The notes under the pieces were generated by a model. The model was not told the DNA's origin. It did no database searches and saw nothing but the letters and a program-made list of their open reading frames with translations. Positions 1-6,021 of a stretch of DNA of 11,237 bases are shown in pieces (the first letter of the stretch is position 1; every line of letters begins with the position of its first letter). The stretch is from positions 1 through 11,237 of the forward strand of contig WRNL01000006.1 in assembly GCA_009776625.1 (NCBI GenBank). The letters run 5' to 3'. The stretch comes from Methanomassiliicoccaceae archaeon. GTDB taxonomy: Archaea; Thermoplasmatota; Thermoplasmata; Methanomassiliicoccales; Methanomethylophilaceae. Both the position numbers and the translations under genes were made by a program.

Positions 1-46
1 CATGGGCGCGGCCGGCCGTGTAAAGAGCAGGGGTTTGGGGGAGACC

Positions 47-1480
47 TCACATGTACTCTTCGCAGGGGTACCTGAGCCCTGTGAGTATCGACCCCTCCCA
101 TTGCTCCAGCTTGCCCGGGTTCAGGATGTTGTTGGGATCCATCGCCTTCTTTATGGCGATTATGGAGGAGAGCTCCGACGCCCTCTCCCTCATGTACTTG
201 GGGGCCTTCGCTATCCCGACGCCGTGCTCGCCGGTGACCGTCCCGCCGAGGTCTATGCAGACGTCGAATATCTCGTCGGTGGCCTTGACCGCCCGGTCCC
301 ACTCGTCGGCGTCCGTGGGGTTTATGAGTATCTTGGTGTGGAGGTTGCCGTCGCCCGCATGGCCGTAGGTGGCGATAGTCACCCTGTACTTGTCCGCTAT
401 CTCCTGGAACGACTTCACGGCCTCCGGCACGTTCGAGATCGGGACGCCCATGTCGTCCGCCAGCGACACGGAGGAGTACCCCGGCTTCAGCGCCGACAGC
501 GCCGCCATGATGGACTTCCTCGCATCCGTCCAGGCGTCGATCTGCTTCTGGTCGTGGGAAGGGGTGATCGTCACCGCTCCCGCCTCCGTGGCGATCTCCT
601 CAATTATCTTCAGGTCCCTGTTAACGACCTCGTCGGTCTCCCCGTCCGCCTCGAATATGCACAGCGCCTCGCAGTCCGGCACTGGGTTCCCCCTGGCCTT
701 GTTGACCGCCTTTATGCTGATGCTGTCCATGAGCTCGCAGGATGCCGGGATCATGGGCTTGGCTATGAGCTTCGCGATGCAGTTACCCGCATCGTGTATG
801 CTGTTGAAGGTGCACAGGCAGTAGGCGGACTTCTTCGGCTTGGTCGTCAGCTTTAGCGTTATCTCCGTGATTATACCCAGCGTCCCCTCGGAGCCGCACA
901 TGAGCCTCGCCAGCTGGTACCCGGAGGAGTCCTTGATCGTCCTCGTGCCGGCGCGCACTATCTCGCCGTCGGCCTTGACGTACGTCAGGCCGAGGACGTA
1001 GTCCCTCGTCGCGCCGTACTTGACCGCCCTCATGCCGGACGCGTTGAGCGCGACCATGCCCCCCAGCTGGCATGCCTCGGCTGACCCGGGCGCGGGGGGG
1101 AAGAAGAACCCGTGGGGGGCGAGAGCGTCGTTGAGGTCGTTGTAGTTTATCCCTGGCTCGACATCGACCCAGAGGTCCGCCACGCTGATCTTCTTGACCT
1201 TGTTCATCCTCTGCATGGCCATCACTATCCCGCCCTTTATCGGCACCGCGGACCCGCACAGCCCCGTGCCCGCGCCCCTAGGCACCACCGGGATCCTCTC
1301 CCTGTTGGCGATCTTCATTATCTCCGAGACCTGCTCGGTCGTCCTCGGCTGGATCACTATCTCTGGGCTGTTGTGGAAGATCGACGCGTCGAAACCGTAG
1401 GTGTAAAGGTCGGCGGGCTTCGTGGAGTACCCCTCCTTGCCTACGATCTTCTCGATGCTGTCTATTATTCTCTGCTCCAT
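47..1480 (-). CDS. glcD: FAD-binding oxidase, GlcD / D-lactate dehydrogenase family
   Basis: A 477-residue flavoprotein of the FAD_binding_4 + FAD-oxidase_C (vanillyl-alcohol oxidase) family. Such enzymes oxidise 2-hydroxy acids such as glycolate or D-lactate and pass electrons to an iron-sulfur partner. Visible marks are the FAD-binding loop VPRGAGTGLCG (residues 66-76), the CGSEGTLGIITE segment (195-206), the C-terminal HAGDGNLH (374-381) and GEHGVG (417-422), and the DPNNILNPGK ending (448-457). Length is normal for GlcD. I chose the ATG at 1480 over the in-frame ATG at 1501. The TATA box at 1514-1521 predicts transcription starting near 1490, which would leave the upstream ATG untranscribed. 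No GlcF-like iron-sulfur partner is visible here. The substrate cannot be decided between glycolate, D-lactate and related acids; the family call is secure, the symbol is tentative. Confidence 0.88.
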   Translation of the reverse strand: MEQRIIDSIEKIVGKEGYSTKPADLYTYGFDASIFHNSPEIVIQPRTTEQVSEIMKIANRERIPVVPRGAGTGLCGSAVPIKGGIVMAMQRMNKVKKISVADLWVDVEPGINYNDLNDALAPHGFFFPPAPGSAEACQLGGMVALNASGMRAVKYGATRDYVLGLTYVKADGEIVRAGTRTIKDSSGYQLARLMCGSEGTLGIITEITLKLTTKPKKSAYCLCTFNSIHDAGNCIAKLIAKPMIPASCELMDSISIKAVNKARGNPVPDCEALCIFEADGETDEVVNRDLKIIEEIATEAGAVTITPSHDQKQIDAWTDARKSIMAALSALKPGYSSVSLADDMGVPISNVPEAVKSFQEIADKYRVTIATYGHAGDGNLHTKILINPTDADEWDRAVKATDEIFDVCIDLGGTVTGEHGVGIAKAPKYMRERASELSSIIAIKKAMDPNNILNPGKLEQWEGSILTGLRYPCEEYM

Positions 1481-1513
1481 TTGAACACCGACAGCCCACA
1501 TCCATCTAATGGG

Positions 1514-1521
1514 TTATAAAA
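1514..1521 (-). promoter_or_regulatory. TATA box for the GlcD-type oxidase
   Basis: Minus-strand TTTTATAA lies 34-41 bases upstream of the ATG at 1480. The usual 25-30 base spacing places the transcription start near 1490, giving a leader of about 10 bases. No Shine-Dalgarno is visible before the ATG, which agrees with a near-leaderless message. Confidence 0.55.
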
Positions 1522-1568
1522 CATTCACACGTACTTTGGAGCAGTCCAGACATGGCGGGGAAATAAAC

Positions 1569-1576
1569 TTTTAAAC
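1569..1576 (+). promoter_or_regulatory. TATA-like element for adenylate kinase
   Basis: TTTTAAAC lies 21-28 bases before the ATG at 1597, so transcription would begin almost at the start codon (leaderless message). It lies back to back with the oxidase promoter, so the 116 bases between the two starts serve both genes. Confidence 0.5.
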
Positions 1577-1596
1577 ATTGAGTGAATCGCGTCCGC

Positions 1597-2229
1597 ATGA
1601 AAACGAACATCGTCCTGCTGGGCCCGCCAGGGTCGGGCAAAGGCACCCAAGGCGAGATGCTCAGCCGCGAGCTGGGGTACGTCAGGCTATCCACCGGCGA
1701 CATGCTGAGGGAGGCCAAGAGGGACGGGACGCCGCTGGGGCTTCAAGCGAAAGAGTACATGGACTGCGGCGCGCTCGTCCCGAACGAGCTTATAATCGAC
1801 CTTATGATGGAGAGGATCGAGGAACTTGGGGAGGGGGCGCCGGTCGTGTTCGACGGCTTCCCCCGGACCGTCGAGCAGGCCGACGCGCTCGGCGACGAAG
1901 TGGACGTGGACCTCGCCCTGAACCTCGACGTGGATGACGCGGAGCTGGTCAACAGGGTCACGAGGAGGCGCTCCTGCCCCAAGTGCAACGCCGTCTACCA
2001 CCTCGACTTCAACCCGCCTGCGAAACCAGACGCCTGCGACAAGTGCGGCTCGGCGCTCTACCAGAGGGACGACGACAAGGAGGCGACGTTCGTCAACAGG
2101 CTGGCGACATACCGAGAGAACACCCTCCCCCTCATCGAGTACTACGAGAGGAGGGGGAACCTCCGGACTATCAAAGGCACGGGGGACATCGGCGAGATAT
2201 TCGAGAAGGTCAAGGATGCCGTCCTCTGA
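1597..2229 (+). CDS. adk: Adenylate kinase with zinc-binding LID
   Basis: Catalyses ATP + AMP to 2 ADP in the cytoplasm. The 210-residue protein has the P-loop GPPGSGKGT (9-17), the AMP-binding STGDMLR region (32-38), DGFPRT (86-91) and the LID with RDDD (157-160). The LID carries two CxxC pairs, Cys127/Cys130 and Cys147/Cys150, typical of zinc-binding LIDs in many Gram-positive-type enzymes. This is the bacterial-type (long) AdkA, not the trimeric archaeal type of Sulfolobus or Methanococcus. I start at ATG 1597 because the sequence MKTNIVLLGPPG fits the family N-terminus and the TATA element places transcription there. A GTG five codons upstream is possible but unlikely to be transcribed. 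Confidence 0.97.
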   Translation: MKTNIVLLGPPGSGKGTQGEMLSRELGYVRLSTGDMLREAKRDGTPLGLQAKEYMDCGALVPNELIIDLMMERIEELGEGAPVVFDGFPRTVEQADALGDEVDVDLALNLDVDDAELVNRVTRRRSCPKCNAVYHLDFNPPAKPDACDKCGSALYQRDDDKEATFVNRLATYRENTLPLIEYYERRGNLRTIKGTGDIGEIFEKVKDAVL

Positions 2230-2240
2230 ACACAGAAAAA

Positions 2241-2248
2241 TATTAAAG
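2241..2248 (+). promoter_or_regulatory. TATA box of tRNA-Gln
   Basis: TATTAAAG preceded by an A-run (possible BRE) is centred about 28 bases before the first tRNA base, the expected distance for the archaeal polymerase. It suggests that the tRNA is transcribed independently of adk, whose stop lies 11 bases upstream. Confidence 0.6.
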
Positions 2249-2272
2249 GGAAGCTGTGTTGGGGAGGTTCAC

Positions 2273-2348
2273 AGCCTCGTGGTGTAGCGGTCAATCATGC
2301 GGGACTCTGGATCCTGCGACCACAGTTCGAATCTGTGCGAGGCTACCA
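2273..2348 (+). tRNA. tRNA-Gln, anticodon CTG
   Basis: A full cloverleaf can be folded. The acceptor stem AGCCTCG/CGAGGCT has 7 pairs. The D arm starts GTG with the conserved AGCGGT loop segment. The anticodon stem CGGGA/TCCTG closes a CTCTGGA loop giving anticodon CTG (reads CAG). There is a 4-base variable loop, and a T arm CACAG-TTCGAAT-CTGTG. Discriminator A2345 is followed by an encoded CCA (2346-2348). No intron is needed for the fold. Pair 13-22 in the D stem is a T-T mismatch. Confidence 0.96.
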
Positions 2349-2367
2349 TACCTATCTGAGACGTTCG

Positions 2368-2373
2368 TTTTTT
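2368..2373 (+). terminator. Poly-T terminator after tRNA-Gln
   Basis: A run of six T residues, 20 bases after the encoded CCA, matches the T-run signals that end archaeal transcripts. Confidence 0.5.
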
Positions 2374-2444
2374 CCTCAACCCAATGCGAGAATTGCGAAA
2401 GCCGTCCGAGCTCTTGATTCAAAAGTTACAGAAAGAATAGCAAG

Positions 2445-2454
2445 AAATATAAAG
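2445..2454 (+). promoter_or_regulatory. TATA box of the DUF6978-like/DUF1828 operon
   Basis: AAATATAAAG is a strong archaeal TATA match in an A-rich stretch. Predicted transcription would start near 2475-2480, leaving a leader of about 130 bases before the favoured ATG at 2608. That is much longer than the leaders predicted for the neighbouring genes. Confidence 0.5.
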
Positions 2455-2474
2455 GACGCGCACGGTGAATGACA

Positions 2475-2487
2475 AGGGCATTGCCCT
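2475..2487. promoter_or_regulatory. Perfect 13-base dyad, possible operator
   Basis: AGGGCA-T-TGCCCT is a perfect inverted repeat with a single central base. It sits 21-33 bases downstream of the TATA box, on the predicted transcription start, where a bound dimer would block initiation. Operator function is inferred from position and symmetry alone. Confidence 0.35.
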
Positions 2488-2607
2488 GTTCGTCGAGTGC
2501 ACCCTATGGCTCCCTCATGGGCGTCGCGAGGAGAGACACCTCGAGGGGCGAATGGCGTGCGAGGGGTCATACGGAGCTACCTCAATGTAGCGTGTGGGAG
2601 TGGAGTT

Positions 2608-3126
2608 ATGGATGCTAAGAATAACGGGGAAAGGGGGAAACCGATACTGAGGGATAATGACGTGAGAGAGATCGTTGCCGCCCTTAAATACATACCACTT
2701 GGCACAGGCGATCCTTTGAAGAGGATGAGGGAGAAAAACGGACATTACCGCGCCGCCGTGGAGTTGACGTGCCCTTCATATGACCTCAGCATGCGGCTCC
2801 GCAGGGCGGTCGACGACGACCTCGATTTCTCAGTGCTGCTCATATATACCGACAGTCGCGGCAGCGACTACATCATCAGAAGGTATAACGGGGATCATGG
2901 GAAACATACGGATCCCTTCACAGGGGACATAATACGTGGGCCTCACATCCACAAGATAACGGAGAGGTGTCAACGCACCTTGCATAAGGCAGAGGGGTAT
3001 GCGGAACCCACCACTGAATACCATACATTGCCACAGGCAACCAGGGTATTTATGAGGGATATGAACATAAGCTACGAAGAGGGGAAAGGGGTTACAACGC
3101 TTGAAAGGTTCGGTGTCGAGCTATGA
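2608..3126 (+). CDS. Uncharacterised protein, resembles DUF6978
   Basis: A 172-residue soluble protein of unknown function, first gene of a two-gene operon. The middle holds the most distinctive segment: RRYNGDHGKHTDP (91-103) followed by GPHIHKITERCQ (111-122), so four histidines (97, 100, 113, 115) are clustered. From memory this pattern resembles DUF6978 proteins, which also tend to sit beside DUF1828 genes; this is recall, not a search. I favour ATG 2608, preceded by a GGAG at 2602-2605, although the frame is open back to a GTG at 2497. The 37 codons in between read like leader, not protein. The stop overlaps the next start by ATGA (3123-3126), implying translational coupling. Codons end in A/T more often than in the flanking genes, suggesting transfer. 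Confidence 0.72.
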   Translation: MDAKNNGERGKPILRDNDVREIVAALKYIPLGTGDPLKRMREKNGHYRAAVELTCPSYDLSMRLRRAVDDDLDFSVLLIYTDSRGSDYIIRRYNGDHGKHTDPFTGDIIRGPHIHKITERCQRTLHKAEGYAEPTTEYHTLPQATRVFMRDMNISYEEGKGVTTLERFGVEL

Positions 3127-3944
3127 ATAGAGACCAGATATTAGAGGTGATCCAAAAATCCGTCTGTTCCGGGGTAGAGATAGAGGAGAAGGGGATAGAT
3201 CGGTATGTGGTACACACCGATTTCACCTATCCGGACGGTGACGAGATCCGCATCATCCTGAAAAAGCAAGACGGCCAATGGATTTTCACCGATGAGGGGC
3301 ACACTCTGATGTGGCTTTCATATGAGGACCTCTATATCACCGCAGAGTCAAAGAGGAGCGACCTGCTGGCACGCACCCTGGCATACAACCATGCCGAAAT
3401 TGTCGACGGCAGGATTTGTGTCAAATTCAAAGAGAGCGAGATACGCGGCGCCATACACTCGATGATACAGGCGATAATACAGATTGCAGACTTGATCTAC
3501 ACCACCCGAGAGAATATCAGAGGCACATTCGTCGAAGATATGCATGCGAGTTTCACCGCTTGTCTCAAGGAAATAGGCAAAGAGAGGAAATCCGAGACGA
3601 ACAAGATCATCAAGAACAAGGCTGGCGAGCCGTACAACGTCGACATTTATATAGAGGCAACCGAGCCGATCCTGGTCTTCGCTGTGAACAGCAAGGACCG
3701 GTGCCAAGAGGCGACGATAGCTATCATCACGCTGGCCACAGAGGATCAGATGAAATTCACATCGCTGTTCGTTATCGACGAAGAGGCAGAAATACCGCAG
3801 ATCACAAAGGACCGTGCGATCAGCCGGGCTGACAAAGCGTTCATCGGCCTCCTCAACATGAAGGCTGGCCTACCTAGGTTTTTAGACAAGAACATCTGTA
3901 CGGACGTGAAGGCAGGCGGCGTCGTTGTCGACGATTCCTGCTGA
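3123..3944 (+). CDS. DUF1828 domain protein
   Basis: A 273-residue soluble protein, second gene of the operon. Residues about 15-105 fit DUF1828: a strand pair ending in a DGDEIRIIL segment (38-46), then WIFTDEGHTLMWLSY (53-67), the family's typical 'DG-x-hhs/tDEG' core. Residues about 160-250 contain YNVDIYIEATEPILVFAVNS (171-190) and an alternating strand/helix pattern. This could be DUF1829 or a degenerate nuclease-like fold, but I cannot confirm a catalytic D-ExK set. It begins inside the stop of the preceding gene (ATGA), so the two products are probably made together. It has no signal peptide or membrane segment. Codon choice (TTA, TCA, CAA, GTA, AAA) is clearly unlike the adk or mgtE neighbours. 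Function unknown; a toxin/antitoxin-like or defence role is only an inference from arrangement and composition. Confidence 0.8.
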   Translation: MNRDQILEVIQKSVCSGVEIEEKGIDRYVVHTDFTYPDGDEIRIILKKQDGQWIFTDEGHTLMWLSYEDLYITAESKRSDLLARTLAYNHAEIVDGRICVKFKESEIRGAIHSMIQAIIQIADLIYTTRENIRGTFVEDMHASFTACLKEIGKERKSETNKIIKNKAGEPYNVDIYIEATEPILVFAVNSKDRCQEATIAIITLATEDQMKFTSLFVIDEEAEIPQITKDRAISRADKAFIGLLNMKAGLPRFLDKNICTDVKAGGVVVDDSC

Positions 3945-3998
3945 GTGCTCGAACCCCCATGGCGTTGGGACACCGTATATGAGAGATGGACACTAAAC

Positions 3999-4018
3999 CG
4001 AAACGTCCGGGCGTTTCG
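3999..4018. repeat. Perfect 7-bp hairpin after the DUF1828 gene
   Basis: CGAAACG and CGTTTCG pair perfectly around a 6-base TCCGGG loop, 54 bases past the DUF1828 stop. The loop overlaps a direct repeat CGTCCGGGCG found at 4004-4013 and 4019-4028. No T-run follows, so it is not a classical terminator; it may be an RNA-processing or regulatory structure. Confidence 0.4.
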
Positions 4019-4086
4019 CGTCCGGGCGACGGCCACATGAAGTCTGGCAAGCACGGAGACAGAATCGGATGCCTCACGCCTGATGG

Positions 4087-4105
4087 CCCACTGCCAGAGA
4101 GTGGG
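4087..4105. repeat. 6-bp hairpin in the DUF1828-mgtE gap
   Basis: CCCACT and AGTGGG pair around a 7-base loop. In the same gap CGGCCACATG occurs at 4030-4039 and 4132-4141, and GCCAGAGA at 4093-4100 and 4141-4148 (last base differs in context). The 293-base gap 3945-4237 otherwise contains only the mgtE promoter. Confidence 0.3.
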
Positions 4106-4181
4106 TTCGGCAATGGAAAAGCCATGTCTCCCGGCCACATGCCAGAGACGCGCCGTCAAATGGGCGGTGCCGCCATTTACC

Positions 4182-4188
4182 ATAAATA
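4182..4188 (+). promoter_or_regulatory. TATA box for the MgtE-type transporter
   Basis: ATAAATA preceded by TTACC lies about 53 bases before the GTG start at 4238. Transcription should begin near 4212, leaving a leader of about 26 bases that includes the GAGGTG ribosome binding site at 4225-4230. Confidence 0.5.
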
Positions 4189-4237
4189 CAGCCTACTCAT
4201 TGCCTGATGTGATAAGCATGGGCTGAGGTGGCGTTCT

Positions 4238-5482
4238 GTGGGTTCCTTCAAATTCGTAAGCGGGTTCTTCGGCCGCAACAAGGCCGTGTTCGTTATGGGG
4301 CTCGCCGCGCTCACGATCGCCGCCACCGCCGACCTCGTGGCAGGTCTGTTCCTAGGCTCGATGGAGACGTACATCCTTGCGATCCCGGGCATGATGGTCC
4401 TTGTTTACTCTGCAATAGGGATGAGGGGGAACATCTTCGGCGCCATGGGATCCAGGCTGGGGACCTCCATGCACATGGGTACCTTCAAGATGTCCTTCAA
4501 GAAGGGGTCCATACTCCGCGCCAACGTCGAGTCGGCCATTGGCCTCAGTTTCCTGGTGTCCCTTGCCATGGGGGTCATCGGATGGGCGGTCGTCGCCATC
4601 TTCGGCTTCGGGGAGATACACATAGCCAGTTTCATATTCATCTCGATGCTGGGCGGGCTGCTCGCCGGCATAGTCCTGCTCGGCGTCAACCTGCTGATCG
4701 CATGGAGCGGCTTCAAGAGGAACTGGGACGTGGACAACATCACCGCCCCCCTGATCGCCGCCGCGGGGGACATAGTCACGATGCCGATGCTCTTCATCTG
4801 TGCATGGATCGTGATACACTGCCCAGATCAAAACGTGATCACGGTCCTGACCCTCCTCCTGATCCTCGCCACCGTCGTGTTCCTGGTGTTCATTTTCGCC
4901 AGGAAGATCGTGCTGGGGAGGAAGGACGAGGCGAAGAGGATAATCTCCCAGTCCACCCCGATACTCCTGATGTGCCTCATGCTGGACATCGCGGCGGGGG
5001 TCATCATCGAGAACAAGACGGAGGCGCTGATAGCCCTGCCCGTCCTCATCATACTGATGCCGGCCTTCCTGAACGAGGGCAACGCCCTGTCGGGGATGCT
5101 CACGTCCAGGCTCTCCTCCATGCTGCACCTCGGCACCCTGCGGGTCAGCAGGCTCCCGGGGAAGAATGCGGCGGAGAACTTCCTCATCACCTATGTGCTT
5201 GCGATCGTCACGTACAGCTACATCGGCGTGATGGCGTTCGTCGCCGCACTGGTCATCGGCGGCACGGGGGACATAGGCTTCCTGAAGGTGATGGGCATAG
5301 TCCTGATATCGGGCATGGCCACCACCACCATCCTGAACTTCCTGTCCTATTACGTGGCGGTGACCGCCGTCAGGTTCGACCTCGACCCGGACGACCACAG
5401 CATACCCCTGACATCGTCCTCTATGGACCTTATCAGCGCAGGGGTGCTGATCAGCGTGATCGTGCTGCTGACGTTCGCCTGA
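4238..5482 (+). CDS. MgtE-type magnesium/divalent cation transporter, two fused membrane domains
   Basis: A 414-residue integral membrane protein of the MgtE/SLC41 family, predicted to carry Mg2+ or a similar ion. It is a tandem duplication of the MgtE membrane domain. The first half has RGNIFGAMGSRLGTSMHMG (63-81) and ITAPLIAAAGD (168-178). The second has NEGNALSGMLTSRLSSMLHLG (279-299, shown by its first and last residues N279 and G299) and HSIPLTSSSMD (387-397). Asp178 and Asp397 fall where the pore-lining Asp of bacterial MgtE lies. About ten hydrophobic segments are visible, five per half. The cytosolic N domain and CBS pair that gate bacterial MgtE are absent, so regulation must be external or missing. 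The start is GTG, supported by the GAGGTG ribosome binding site 7 bases upstream. It stands head-to-tail across a gap from two PhoU/RCK_C proteins that may regulate it. Confidence 0.9.
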   Translation: MGSFKFVSGFFGRNKAVFVMGLAALTIAATADLVAGLFLGSMETYILAIPGMMVLVYSAIGMRGNIFGAMGSRLGTSMHMGTFKMSFKKGSILRANVESAIGLSFLVSLAMGVIGWAVVAIFGFGEIHIASFIFISMLGGLLAGIVLLGVNLLIAWSGFKRNWDVDNITAPLIAAAGDIVTMPMLFICAWIVIHCPDQNVITVLTLLLILATVVFLVFIFARKIVLGRKDEAKRIISQSTPILLMCLMLDIAAGVIIENKTEALIALPVLIILMPAFLNEGNALSGMLTSRLSSMLHLGTLRVSRLPGKNAAENFLITYVLAIVTYSYIGVMAFVAALVIGGTGDIGFLKVMGIVLISGMATTTILNFLSYYVAVTAVRFDLDPDDHSIPLTSSSMDLISAGVLISVIVLLTFA

Positions 5483-5518
5483 ACGTGTTTCGTGCCACAG
5501 GGGGCGCGCTCTTCTTCT

Positions 5519-5542
5519 GGGGGCGTGTTCATACAGGCCCCC
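5519..5542. repeat. GC-rich hairpin after the MgtE-type gene
   Basis: GGGGGC (5519-5524) pairs with GCCCCC (5537-5542) around a 12-base loop. A second weak stem CGCAC/GTGCG follows (5542-5546, 5560-5564). No T-run follows directly, so a terminator role is uncertain. Confidence 0.3.
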
Positions 5543-5775
5543 GCACGACCGAAAAATCATTGTGCGCGACCCTGGAAAAAACGTCCGGCGGTGCTTTCCC
5601 GGCACAGACACCTTAGCGGCGATCTCTTTTCCGGGTGTGTGCCATGTCGGCGAGCGGAGCCCGCCAGAGCAATGGCCCTGACCGCCGGTGTGCGTACTCG
5701 GGCAACATCAGCCTCCCTTGACCCGCTATGTTTGGCGTTGCTCCGGACTTCTGCTCCTGTTTCATTCGCCCGCCT

Positions 5776-5794
5776 GATTGCCATGGGGGCAATC
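5776..5794. repeat. Perfect 7-bp hairpin downstream of the small ORF
   Basis: GATTGCC and GGCAATC pair around ATGGG. It begins 24 bases after the stop of the small minus-strand frame and could end or stabilise its message, though no T-run follows. Confidence 0.3.
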
Positions 5795-5818
5795 CGCCGC
5801 TTTGCAGATATCCCTCGG

Positions 5819-5938
5819 TCACCCGATGATGACCGTGCCCCTCACCGTGTCGCGCCCTTCTTCCGTGACCGGCCTGGTCGTTATGACCGCGACCCCGCAG
5901 ACATCCATGTTCATCTCAGTTTCCATCGTCTCTTGCAT
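5819..5938 (-). CDS. Candidate small protein (39 aa; up to 52 aa)
   Basis: A short minus-strand frame starting at ATG 5938 encodes 39 residues, acidic then strand-like: MQETMETEMNMDVCG followed by VAVITTRPVTEEGRDT and a VRGTVIIG end. About 30 of 38 codons end in G or C and arginine uses AGG, matching the real genes here and unlike the other frames of this gap. The frame extends upstream without stop to a TTG at 5977 (52 residues). A GAAATACC about 33 bases before the ATG could serve as a TATA box, and GCGGGG lies 5-10 bases before the ATG. I do not recognise a family. The ITTRP...EGRD stretch faintly recalls the first strand of YbjQ-like proteins, so it could be a truncated remnant. It follows the PhoU/RCK_C operon on the same strand, 83 bases after that operon's last stop. 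Confidence 0.4.
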   Translation of the reverse strand: MQETMETEMNMDVCGVAVITTRPVTEEGRDTVRGTVIIG

Positions 5939-5987
5939 TTTTATCCCCGCTCTCGGTACGCACAGGGGGTATTTCAACCTTCAATAG

Positions 5988-5997
5988 AAAAAGGGGG
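5988..5997 (-). terminator. C5T5 terminator of the PhoU/RCK_C operon
   Basis: On the minus strand a CCCCC run is followed by TTTTT (5992-5988), starting about 25 bases beyond the stop at 6022. A T-run after a C-run is a plausible archaeal termination signal. Confidence 0.4.
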
Positions 5998-6021
5998 ATT
6001 TCCAGTGATCGGACACGCCGC

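Larger units (their letters stand above)
5483..5818. other. Non-coding gap 3' of mgtE
   Basis: I see no supported gene here. Open frames on the minus strand between 5557 and 5822 overlap each other, show no GC bias at third positions and have no start signals. The stretch holds the hairpin at 5519-5542, a short block series shared with the gap before mgtE (AAACGTCCGG at 5579-5588, GCCATGTC at 5641-5648, GCCAGAG at 5663-5669), and a perfect 7-bp hairpin GATTGCC/GGCAATC at 5776-5794 with a 5-base loop. Confidence 0.5.

Noticed and set aside
1..20. Minus-strand ATG at the left edge and a CGGCCGGCCG palindrome (9-18), possibly the start of a gene after the GlcD-type oxidase.
   Set aside because: Only one codon is visible, there is no ribosome binding site before it, and a 10-base GC palindrome is expected by chance in such DNA.
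3746..4183. Minus-strand frame of 145 codons overlapping the end of the DUF1828 gene.
   Set aside because: It is antisense to a well-supported coding region for half its length, with no start signals.
3986..4207. Plus-strand frame of 73 codons between the DUF1828 gene and mgtE.
   Set aside because: Mixed codon use, low-complexity Gly/Pro/His content, no ribosome binding site, and it runs over two hairpins and the mgtE promoter.
2273..4237. Integration of the DUF module into tRNA-Gln with att repeats.
   Set aside because: I looked for a copy of the tRNA 3' end on the far side of the module; only a 7-base TACCATA match is present, and no integrase is visible.
4228..5616. Long alternative frames over the MgtE-type gene on both strands (462 and 419 codons).
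   Set aside because: Their translations are rich in Arg, His, Gly and Pro, the usual shadow of GC-rich coding DNA, while the 4238-5482 frame shows clear MgtE motifs.
5557..5822. Two overlapping minus-strand frames (75 and 69 codons) in the gap after mgtE, and whether they continue the small ORF by frameshift.
   Set aside because: Neither shows third-position G/C bias or a recognisable domain, and reading on from the small ORF in either frame gives no convincing protein.
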